Origin: RUG11198 sp036342255
GTDB taxonomy: Bacteria; Bacillota_I; Bacilli_A; RF39; UBA660
Direction of reading: 5' to 3'
DNA length: 64,000 nucleotides
Assembly (NCBI GenBank): GCA_036342255.1
Contig: JAZAUS010000001.1
Location: 165,366 to 229,365 of the forward strand
Shown here: positions 24,620-32,283 of the stretch, in pieces
How the letters are laid out: each line of letters opens with the position of its first letter
How positions within the stretch are numbered: the first letter of the stretch is position 1
Notes under the pieces: generated by a model
Databases searched by the model: none
What the model saw: the letters and a program-made list of their open reading frames with translations, nothing else
What the model was told of the DNA's origin: nothing
Translations under genes and position numbers: made by a program

Positions 24620-25375
24620 ATGAAAGGTATAGTGGCTTTAAAATCTGGTAATAAAAGAATGTTTTATTTTTTTGTTGGTTGTCTTGCTTTGTCTATTGTT
24701 ATTATTGGTGCTACTTTTGCATATTTTGCTGCTAATGCTACGGATGATAGTACTGTTAATGGTGGAACTTATTCTACTAATTTTAGTTTGGCTGTTACTA
24801 GAATTACTACTGTTGATATGGCATATGGGTTGGTGCCAATGAAGAATTCTGAAGCTCCACATGCTGGAGAACAATTATGTTTTGATGATTATGGTAATGC
24901 TGGGTGTCAGATATATAAAATTACTGTTAGTACTGATAGTGATGATCCGTTTTTTGTAGATGGTTATTTGGTTTTAACTAATAAAGAAGGAGTTAGTGCT
25001 AGATTTACAAGAGTTTATCCTGAGAATGTAGAAGATTCTACTACGGGGGAGAGTAAGACTATTTATAAAACTAGTTATACTAAAGCTGATTTTTCTAGTG
25101 ATACTTTTTTTGAAGAAGATGTTATTAAAGATGGTGTTATTAGTGATCCTGCTTCTGATTTAACGGCTTTAAATCATAATAATAATTTTAATTGTTTATT
25201 ATTAGAAAATGAGAAAATTGGTGGAGATAGAAAATCATTTGAAGTATATGCTATGATATGGGTATATGATGATGGTGATGCTCAGGATTATTTGCAAGGA
25301 ATGGAACTTGCATATACTGGATTGGCTGTTTTTAATACTGCTCAAGGTAATGAAATTAAAGCTACTTTTGATTAA
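24620..25375 (+). CDS. SipW/TasA-type exported surface protein, copy 3 (shorter)
   Basis: 251 residues. Same signal design (CLALSIVIIGATFAYFAANA), the conserved Cys pair CFDDYGNAGCQIYKITV, then FFVDGYLVL and a shortened C-terminal block (TAQGNEIKATFD). More diverged than copies 1 and 2, and it lacks their TTGCAT promoter. The codons are plain AT-rich. GTG 24611 is a possible alternative start. It may cap or nucleate the assemblies of the other two, by analogy with TapA-type minor subunits; this is inference. Confidence 0.68.
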   Translation: MKGIVALKSGNKRMFYFFVGCLALSIVIIGATFAYFAANATDDSTVNGGTYSTNFSLAVTRITTVDMAYGLVPMKNSEAPHAGEQLCFDDYGNAGCQIYKITVSTDSDDPFFVDGYLVLTNKEGVSARFTRVYPENVEDSTTGESKTIYKTSYTKADFSSDTFFEEDVIKDGVISDPASDLTALNHNNNFNCLLLENEKIGGDRKSFEVYAMIWVYDDGDAQDYLQGMELAYTGLAVFNTAQGNEIKATFD

Positions 25376-25393
25376 TTAGAAGTAGTTTTTTTA
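25363..25393 (+). terminator. Terminator overlapping the end of SipW-type copy 3
   Basis: CTACTT / AAGTAG stem within the stop region then T7. Confidence 0.65.
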
Positions 25394-25432
25394 TTTGTTA
25401 TATGTTTTAATAATCTATATGGAGATGATAGA

Positions 25433-25705
25433 GTGTTTAGATATTATTTTGTTATTATTAATATAATTGGTATTGTTATTTGTTTGGTTGATAAGATATT
25501 GGCTATAAAGCATATGTATCGGATTCCAGAAAATGTTTTATTATTTATATGTTTTATAGGTGGTTGCTTTGGATTTTGTATTGGTATGAATACTTTTAGA
25601 CATAAGACTAAGAAACTTAAATTTATGTTTGTATATTTGTTATGTATTATTTGGGTCGTTATTATTTTTAAAAATAATTTACTAATACTATTAAATTTGA
25701 TATAA
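25433..25705 (+). CDS. DUF1294 family membrane protein
   Basis: 90 residues, three or four membrane helices. Family pattern visible: VDKILAIKHMYRIPENVLL, then GGCFGFCIGMNTFRHKTKK (Gly-Gly, Gly-Met, Arg-His-Lys-Thr). GTG start at 25433 with GGAGATGATAGA upstream. The gene sits 22 nt ahead of pgk and may be in the same transcript. Function of the family is unknown. Confidence 0.85.
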   Translation: MFRYYFVIINIIGIVICLVDKILAIKHMYRIPENVLLFICFIGGCFGFCIGMNTFRHKTKKLKFMFVYLLCIIWVVIIFKNNLLILLNLI

Positions 25706-25726
25706 TTATTTGAGAGGACTGATATT

Positions 25727-26914
25727 GTGAAAAAGACTATTAAGGATTTTGATTTAAATGGTAAGAGGGTTTTACTTAGATGTGATTTAAATGTACCTAT
25801 TAAAGATGGTATTATTACTGATGATACTCGTATAAGGGCTAGTTTAAAAACGATTAATTATATTATAGATAATGGTGGTAGTGTTGTTATTTTTTCTCAT
25901 TTAGGAAAAGTTAAAACTGATGAAGATAAGATTAATAATGATTTGGCTCCTGTTAGTAAGAGACTTAGTGAGTTATTAAATAAAGATGTTATGTTTTCTA
26001 ATGAGACTAGGGGTTCTGAATTGGAGGATAAAGTTAATAAATTAAAGAATGGTGATATTTTACTTGTTCAAAATACTAGATATGAAGATTTAGATGGTAA
26101 AAAAGAAAGCTCTTGTGATATGGAATTAGCTAAGTATTGGGCTAGTTTAGGTGATATATTTATTAATGATGCTTATGGTACTATGCATAGAGCTCATGCT
26201 TCTAATGTTGGTATATGTAAATATTTACCTAATGGTTTGGGATTTCTTCCTGATGAAGAGATTACAAAAATTGATGGTATTATGAATGAAGATACACATC
26301 CTTTTGTTGTTATTATGGGTGGAGCTAAAGTTAGTGATAAAATTAAAGTTATTAGTAATTTAATTTTGAAGTGTGATAAATTATTAATTGGTGGGGGAAT
26401 GGCTTATACTTTTTTAAAGGCTATTAATTATAATATAGGTAATTCTTTGTTTGATTCGGAATCAGTTGATTTTTGTCTTGAGATGTTAGATAAATATAAA
26501 GATAAGATTGTTTTACCTGTTGATAGTGTAGTTTCAAAAGATATGGATAATGATAAGGCTGTAGTTAAAAACATTAATGAGTTTGAGGATGATGATATGG
26601 GATTAGATATTGGTCCTGAGACTGTTAAATTATTTTGTGACAATTTAAAAGATGCTAAAAGAGTTATAATTAATGGACCTATGGGATGTTTTGAGAAGGC
26701 TAGTTATTCTTTAGGAACTAAGAATTTATATAAATTTATTACTGATAATAGTATTAAAACATTGGTAGGGGGAGGAGATTCAGCTTCTTCTGTTAATAAA
26801 TTAAGTGATAGTTCTAAATTTTATCATATTTCTACGGGAGGAGGTGCGACACTTGAGTATTTGGAGGGTGGTATTCTTCCAGGTATTGGTGCAATAGATG
26901 AAAAGAAAGAGTAA
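25727..26914 (+). CDS. pgk: Phosphoglycerate kinase
   Basis: Glycolytic enzyme making ATP and 3-phosphoglycerate from 1,3-bisphosphoglycerate. 395 residues. Visible: RVLLRCDLNVPIKDG, the DDTRIRASLKT block, FINDAYGTMHRAHAS, hinge region with VVIMGGAKVSDK, and the ADP-binding C-terminal GGGDSASSVNK and STGGGATLEYLEG. GTG start at 25727 after GAGAGGACTGATATT. Its 3' end overlaps the next gene by 17 nt. A -10-like TATAAT lies at about 25700. Confidence 0.97.
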   Translation: MKKTIKDFDLNGKRVLLRCDLNVPIKDGIITDDTRIRASLKTINYIIDNGGSVVIFSHLGKVKTDEDKINNDLAPVSKRLSELLNKDVMFSNETRGSELEDKVNKLKNGDILLVQNTRYEDLDGKKESSCDMELAKYWASLGDIFINDAYGTMHRAHASNVGICKYLPNGLGFLPDEEITKIDGIMNEDTHPFVVIMGGAKVSDKIKVISNLILKCDKLLIGGGMAYTFLKAINYNIGNSLFDSESVDFCLEMLDKYKDKIVLPVDSVVSKDMDNDKAVVKNINEFEDDDMGLDIGPETVKLFCDNLKDAKRVIINGPMGCFEKASYSLGTKNLYKFITDNSIKTLVGGGDSASSVNKLSDSSKFYHISTGGGATLEYLEGGILPGIGAIDEKKE

Positions 26915-27914
26915 TTTTATTGTAAATATAATAGTAATACTAATAGTTTTAAGTATTGTTTTATATTTTTCATTAAAGGATAATTATGAAGAAATATTAA
27001 GTGCTATATTTAATATGGATTTTAAATGGTTTTTAGGAGCTGTTTTGTTATTTTGTATCTATAGAGCTTTAGTTGGATTTTCTGTTTTTAATCTTGCTAA
27101 GATTAATGATGAGAATCTTTCTTTATCAAAGGGCTTACAAATTAGTTTTATTATACCTTTCTTTCATGGAGTTACGCCTTTTGCTGGTGGTGGACAACCG
27201 ATGGAAGTATATTATTTACATAAAGAAGGTATTAGTGTAACGAAAGCTACTAATATTACAGTGCAAAACTTTATAGTTTATCAAATATCATTGGTCTTTA
27301 TGGGTTTTTTTGCTCTTATTTATAATAAAATTTTTGGTTTATTTCCAAGTAATAGTTTAATAAAAAAATTAGTTATTTTAGGTGTTTTAATTAATTTGTT
27401 AGTTTTGTTAGCTACTTTTATTCTTAGTTTTGGTAAAGTAATTAATAAATTTATTTTAAATCAGGGTATTAGTTTGGCAGGTAAATTAAGATTAATTAAA
27501 GATGTTGATAAAACTAGGAATAAATTTAATGATTTTTTAAGTAAATTTCATAGAAATGCTTTGAAATTGAAAAAAAATAAGTTACAAGTTTTGATTAATA
27601 TTGGTGTTAATATATTAGGTATTATGGTTTTATATTTGGTTCCATATGCTGTATTTTGTGGATTAGGAATAACTAATTTAGGAATAATGGATGCTATAGT
27701 TAGTACGGCTTATGTTATGACTATTGGTTCTTTTGTGCCTATACCTGGTGGTACTGGTGGTATTGAGTATGGTTTTATGTTCTTTTATGGTAATTTAGTA
27801 AAAGGTAGTGTTTTAAATGCTGCTATGTTAGTATGGAGATTTGTTACTTATTATATGGCTATGATTATTGGTGGTGTTGCACTAAGTTTGTATGGGAAGA
27901 AGGATAAGGAATGA
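26898..27914 (+). CDS. Lysylphosphatidylglycerol synthase-type (UPF0104) membrane protein
   Basis: 338 residues, eight or so helices. Family block IIPFFHGVTPFAGGGQPMEV and PIPGGTGGIEYGFMFFYGN seen in the MprF N-terminal flippase domain. No catalytic LysPG synthase domain follows, so it is a stand-alone flippase-like protein. It overlaps pgk and the next gene, and the pairing with a glycolipid glycosyltransferase suggests it moves a lipid or glycolipid across the membrane (inference). Confidence 0.82.
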   Translation: MKRKSNFIVNIIVILIVLSIVLYFSLKDNYEEILSAIFNMDFKWFLGAVLLFCIYRALVGFSVFNLAKINDENLSLSKGLQISFIIPFFHGVTPFAGGGQPMEVYYLHKEGISVTKATNITVQNFIVYQISLVFMGFFALIYNKIFGLFPSNSLIKKLVILGVLINLLVLLATFILSFGKVINKFILNQGISLAGKLRLIKDVDKTRNKFNDFLSKFHRNALKLKKNKLQVLINIGVNILGIMVLYLVPYAVFCGLGITNLGIMDAIVSTAYVMTIGSFVPIPGGTGGIEYGFMFFYGNLVKGSVLNAAMLVWRFVTYYMAMIIGGVALSLYGKKDKE

Positions 27915-29173
27915 GAATAGGAATTTTTACTGATACTTATACACCTTTTATTAATGGGGTTACTACAAGTGTTGTTATGTTAAAGAATGCTTTGGAAAAA
28001 AAAGGACATACAGTATATATTGTTACAGTTAATCATGAAGATTTAAAGTTTAAATATAAAGAGGATGAAAAAATTATTAGAATACCTGGTGTTCCAATTG
28101 GTATATATGATTATAGATTGACTGGTATATATCCATTGAAAGCTATTAATAAAATAAAAAAATGGGATTTGGATGTTATACATTCGCAAACAGAATTTGG
28201 TGTTGGTACTTTTGCTAGAATTATTGCTAAGCAATTTAATATTCCTCTTGTTCATACTTATCATACTATGTATGAAGATTATATTCATTATATTACAAAA
28301 GGTTATTTTAATAAATCTAGTAAGAAATTAGTTGAATATTTTACTTTATTCTATTGTGATAAAACAATATCAGAATTGGTTGTTCCAACTAGGAAAACTT
28401 ATGAATTGTTTAAGAAGAAGTATAAGATTGATAGAAATATTTATATTGTACCTACTGGTATAGAGGTTGAGAGGTTTTATGTTGAGAATAATAAAATAGA
28501 TAAGAATAAAGCTAGAAAAAAGATAGGTCTTGATAAGGATGATTTTGTTATATTATTTGTGGGAAGAATTGGTAAAGAAAAGAATTTAGATTTGCTTCTT
28601 ACATCAATGAAATCATTATTGGGAGTATCTAAAAAGATTAAGTTATTAATAATTGGTGATGGTCCAGATATAGATAATTATAAAAATTATGTAACAAAGA
28701 ATAATTTGGATAAGAATGTTATTTTTATGGGAAAGGTTCCTTGGGAAGAAATAACTACTTATTATATGGTTGCAAATGTATTTGCAACTGCTTCTCAGAC
28801 TGAAACACAAGGTTTAACTGTTATTGAAGCTATGGCTGCTTCTCTTCCAGTTGTTGCTATTGATGATGAATCTTTTAGAAATACTGTTATTAGCGATTTG
28901 AATGGTATTATATTTAATAATAGAAGAGAATATAAAAGGGCTATTGTTAAATTATATCGGGATAGGGATTATCTTAATAGATTGGCTAAACAAGCTAGGA
29001 TTGCTGCTGAATCTCATTCTTCTAAATATTTTGCTGAGCAAATATTAGATGTTTATAAAATTGCTATTAAGAATAAACCTAAACATAAAATTCCTATTAT
29101 TGAAAAAGTACATAATTTAATTAGTGCAGAAGGGAATGGTAATAATGGAGAAGATGATAGTTCTCAATCATAA
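27911..29173 (+). CDS. GT4 glycosyltransferase, likely diacylglycerol glucosyltransferase
   Basis: 420 residues, two-domain GT-B fold. N-terminal GIFTDTYTPFINGVTTSV and VHTYHTMYEDYIHYI are typical of Gram-positive and Acholeplasma glucosyl-diacylglycerol synthases; the C-terminal nucleotide-sugar site is EAMAASLPVVAID with ETQGLTVIEA. Likely adds the first sugar of glycolipid anchors of the membrane. Overlaps the flippase-like gene by 4 nt and the TIM-like gene. Exact sugar and acceptor are not visible. Confidence 0.82.
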   Translation: MRIGIFTDTYTPFINGVTTSVVMLKNALEKKGHTVYIVTVNHEDLKFKYKEDEKIIRIPGVPIGIYDYRLTGIYPLKAINKIKKWDLDVIHSQTEFGVGTFARIIAKQFNIPLVHTYHTMYEDYIHYITKGYFNKSSKKLVEYFTLFYCDKTISELVVPTRKTYELFKKKYKIDRNIYIVPTGIEVERFYVENNKIDKNKARKKIGLDKDDFVILFVGRIGKEKNLDLLLTSMKSLLGVSKKIKLLIIGDGPDIDNYKNYVTKNNLDKNVIFMGKVPWEEITTYYMVANVFATASQTETQGLTVIEAMAASLPVVAIDDESFRNTVISDLNGIIFNNRREYKRAIVKLYRDRDYLNRLAKQARIAAESHSSKYFAEQILDVYKIAIKNKPKHKIPIIEKVHNLISAEGNGNNGEDDSSQS

Positions 29174-29834
29174 GATGAGTTTAGAGTATGATCAGGTATT
29201 TGATTATATAAATAAAATAAATGCTGTTAAGACAGATAATAATATTGTTATATGTCCATCGAATATTTATTTGGATAGTTTTATTAATTATTGTAATTGG
29301 GGAATAGGGTCTCAAAATTTTAGTTATAGAACTAGTGGTAATTATACTGGTGATGTATCTATTTTACAATTAAAATCTATGGGAATAGAGTATTCATTGA
29401 TAGGGCATTATGAAAGAAAAAAATATTTTAATGAAACTGATGAAATAATTCATAAAAAATTGGTATTGTGTTTAGATTCTAATATTATTCCTATTTTATG
29501 TTTTGGTGAAACTGGTGATATTGATGATATTAAAAAATCATTAGATATTTTGCTTAAGGATATTGCAAAAATAGATTTTATTATTTTTGCGTATGAACCA
29601 TTGAAAGTTAGCAAAGATGTTACTATTGAGCAAATAAGGAATGATATTTTGTCAATTTATGATTATTTGTTTACAAAGTATCATAGTAGGCCTAATATTA
29701 TATATGGTGGTGGCGTTTCTAATGATGATATTAATGAATTATTAAGTATTGATAATTTAAATGGTATATTAGTTGGTAAAGTGTCATCAAATGCTGATAA
29801 AATAGTTAAAGTAATTGAGGGAATAAATAAATAA
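29145..29834 (+). CDS. tpiA: Divergent triosephosphate isomerase (TIM-like)
   Basis: About 229 residues against about 250 usual. The catalytic set is retained: Asn and Lys in LNHKMS, His in IGHYERKKYF, Glu in FAYEP. The flexible loop 6 that closes over the substrate (normally ending WAIGTG) is replaced by LKVSKD, and the phosphate-binding blocks read YGGGVSNDD and LVGKVS. This could be a working but altered TIM or a related enzyme. Start ATG 29145 is a choice; ATG 29136 and 29154 are alternatives. The gene overlaps the GT by 29 nt, and pgk is two genes upstream. Confidence 0.75.
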   Translation: MEKMIVLNHKMSLEYDQVFDYINKINAVKTDNNIVICPSNIYLDSFINYCNWGIGSQNFSYRTSGNYTGDVSILQLKSMGIEYSLIGHYERKKYFNETDEIIHKKLVLCLDSNIIPILCFGETGDIDDIKKSLDILLKDIAKIDFIIFAYEPLKVSKDVTIEQIRNDILSIYDYLFTKYHSRPNIIYGGGVSNDDINELLSIDNLNGILVGKVSSNADKIVKVIEGINK

Positions 29835-29870
29835 TAAAAGAAGTATATTAATTTGTACTTCTTTTATTTT
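29831..29870 (+). terminator. Terminator after the TIM-like gene
   Basis: AATAAAAGAAGTA / TACTTCTTTTATT perfect stem with T-run. Confidence 0.9.
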
Positions 29871-29924
29871 TATTTATTCAATATTTTTTAATTATATTAA
29901 TTAGTAGTTAGGAAGAGGAATAAA

Positions 29925-30689
29925 ATGGGAAAAATAAGAGTGTTAATGATTGATGATGATATTAATTTAATTAATATGGTTAAGGAGTATTTTAAAGATA
30001 GTAAGAAGATAGAAATTGTAGGGTGGTGCTATGATGGAGATGTTGGTTTAAAAATGATAGTTGATAATGATGATGAGTATGATGTTATTTTATTGGATTT
30101 GATTATGCCTAAAAGGGATGGATTATATATATTAGAAGAGCTGAAGAATAGAAATATTATTAAAAATATTATAGTTGAATCTTCTTATAATAGTTCAAAT
30201 ATTATTAGAAAAGTAAGTGAATATGGAGTTAATTATTATATTTTGAAACCTTTTGATATGAATGAATTGGAGAAAAGAATTTTATTTATATTTGAAAAGT
30301 TGGATAATAAAATTATTAATCTATATAATAATAATTTAGAGATATCTATAACTAGAGTTTTACATGAGTTGGGAATGCCTTCACATATTAAGGGGTATCA
30401 ATATATAAAAGAAGGGATTATGATGGTATATGATAATCCTAATATGGTAGGTGGTATTACTAAGAAATTATATCCTGGTGTTGCATATAAATTTGATACA
30501 ACAGTTTCATGTGTTGAGAGATCTATTAGGCATGCTATAGAGATTAGTTGGAATAGAGGTAATTGGGATTTAATGGAAGAGATATTTGGATATAGTATTG
30601 ATATAGATAAAGCAAAGCCTACTAATTCAGAATTTATAGTTACTATAGCGGATAAGTTAAGACTTGAATCTATGAAACAGTTGATTTGA
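29925..30689 (+). CDS. spo0A: Spo0A, master regulator of sporulation
   Basis: Response regulator of 254 residues. Receiver domain 1-120: acidic pocket LMIDDDINL, phosphoacceptor Asp in ILLDLIMPKRDG, Ser in VESSYN and Lys in YILKPFD. The C-terminal Spo0A DNA-binding domain (about 140-254) carries HELGMPSHIKGYQYIKEG, GITKKLYPGVAYKFDTTVSC, VERSIRHAIEISWNRGNWD and KPTNSEFIVTIADKLRLE, close to the family consensus. Single-gene unit with GGAAGAGGAAT upstream. No other sporulation regulator is near. In a reduced gut genome it may control another programme. Confidence 0.95.
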   Translation: MGKIRVLMIDDDINLINMVKEYFKDSKKIEIVGWCYDGDVGLKMIVDNDDEYDVILLDLIMPKRDGLYILEELKNRNIIKNIIVESSYNSSNIIRKVSEYGVNYYILKPFDMNELEKRILFIFEKLDNKIINLYNNNLEISITRVLHELGMPSHIKGYQYIKEGIMMVYDNPNMVGGITKKLYPGVAYKFDTTVSCVERSIRHAIEISWNRGNWDLMEEIFGYSIDIDKAKPTNSEFIVTIADKLRLESMKQLI

Positions 30690-30793
30690 TATGTTTTTTG
30701 TTAAGTTATTTATTAAATTAATAGATTTTTTTAGAAAAATATTGTATACTATAATTAATAGTTATAGATATATAATAAAGAGGGTGTAACACT

Positions 30794-32197
30794 ATGAAGA
30801 AAAGAATGGTTATGTTATGTATGGTTTCTTTAATATTAGTTGGTGTTTTATTCTTGGGAGATACATATTCTATTTTTTCAACGGGAGATATTGATGAGAA
30901 TGCTAATGTGTATACAACTGGTAATTTAAATATTACATATACTCTTAGTGAAGAGAATGTTTTAATAGATGATAGTAGTCCTCTTAGTGATGAGGAATCT
31001 ATTAAAGTGACTCCTTATAGGATAACAATAAAAAATATTGGTAGTGTTGCATATAAATTTAATGTTTTACTTAATGATACGACAAGTAATGATAAAATTA
31101 ATTATAAATATATAATGACACAGGTGGGTAAAAATAGTCCAAAATCTCTTGATAGTTGTAGTAATAATATAATTATTAAGAATGTTGTTGTAGATGCTAA
31201 TAGTGAGGTTTCTGTTGATGTTAGGGTTTGGTTGAGTGATAGAATACCTAATTCAGAGATTGGTAAGAGTTTTTATTCTAAACTATCAATTAGTGGTATT
31301 GCTACTTATGATGAAGGAGAGAGTGTTGATAAGGATTTGCTAATTGCTGATAGAGTTATGTTAGCTTCTGATTATGTTAAAGAATTATATAATGATGGTA
31401 GTAAAATTAATGAGGTTGTACTTGGGGTTGAAATGAATAAAGGAATGGTATATCAGAATAGTAAACAAGGTATATTGTTAGATAATAATAATGAATATAG
31501 ATATTATGGTAGCAATCCTAATAATTATATTAGTTTTAATAATGAGTTATGGCGTATTATAAGTGTATCAGATGTATATAGTGAAGATAATAGTGAGAAG
31601 ACTGATAGAAGATTAAAGATAATTAGAGATAGTTATTTGAAAGATATTCCTAAATATAAAAATAATAATTTTGTTATGGGTGAAATTAATACGTATTTAA
31701 ATGAATACTATTATAAGACTATTGCGACTAGATCAAAGGGATTTGTTGATAAGTCATTATACTATTTGGGAGGAATTGATGATAAATATTATGCTAGTGA
31801 TAGTTATATAAGAGAGAGAGGATTTAAAGTATATAATTGTGAAAGTGAATCTTGTGGTGGTATTAGAGATAGTAAGATAAATACTTTTGTTGGACTTATG
31901 TATGCTTCTGATTATTTATATGCTACTGATTTATCTGTTTGTTTCTTTGATGGTAGTTTATATAATAATGATGGTTGTTATACAACAGATTGGTTAAATA
32001 AAGAAGCTGAGATGACTATGACTCCAAGTTTTAATAATGCTCTTGATACGTTTGCTATTAATGATAATAAGTTAATGGCTGTTAAGGGTGGATTAAAAAT
32101 TAGACCAGTATTATATTTGAAGAAGAATATAGCTATATTATCGGGTAATGGGTCAAAGGAAAGACCTTTTACAATAGACTTAATTAAAGTCAAATAA
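30794..32197 (+). CDS. Large exported surface protein, SipW-type N-terminus
   Basis: 467 residues. Signal-like N-terminus (MKKRMVMLCMVSLILVGVLF then LGDTYSIFSTGD), then a beta-rich region (about 30-190) similar in feel to TasA-type proteins. The C-terminal half has a distinct domain with NPNNYISFNNELWRIISV, GLMYASDYLYAT, CYTTDWLN and a closing block RPVLYLKKNIAILSGNGS. Four Cys lie in that domain. I know this combination from uncultured Firmicutes surface proteins but cannot name a function. RBS AGAGGGTGTAA. Confidence 0.65.
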   Translation: MKKRMVMLCMVSLILVGVLFLGDTYSIFSTGDIDENANVYTTGNLNITYTLSEENVLIDDSSPLSDEESIKVTPYRITIKNIGSVAYKFNVLLNDTTSNDKINYKYIMTQVGKNSPKSLDSCSNNIIIKNVVVDANSEVSVDVRVWLSDRIPNSEIGKSFYSKLSISGIATYDEGESVDKDLLIADRVMLASDYVKELYNDGSKINEVVLGVEMNKGMVYQNSKQGILLDNNNEYRYYGSNPNNYISFNNELWRIISVSDVYSEDNSEKTDRRLKIIRDSYLKDIPKYKNNNFVMGEINTYLNEYYYKTIATRSKGFVDKSLYYLGGIDDKYYASDSYIRERGFKVYNCESESCGGIRDSKINTFVGLMYASDYLYATDLSVCFFDGSLYNNDGCYTTDWLNKEAEMTMTPSFNNALDTFAINDNKLMAVKGGLKIRPVLYLKKNIAILSGNGSKERPFTIDLIKVK

Positions 32198-32226
32198 TAG
32201 AGATAAATTAATCTCTATTTTTCTTT
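32196..32226 (+). terminator. Terminator before mutL
   Basis: AATAGAGAT / ATCTCTATT with loop and T-rich tail. Confidence 0.75.
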
Positions 32227-32252
32227 TTTAAATTGAAATGAAAGATTGGTTT

Positions 32253-32261
32253 TGTTATAAT
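32253..32261 (+). promoter_or_regulatory. Extended -10 TGTTATAAT of mutL
   Basis: Exact 9-mer 22 nt upstream of ATG 32284, after a terminator. Confidence 0.6.
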
Positions 32262-32283
32262 AATTATTGATAGTGGTGATAAT

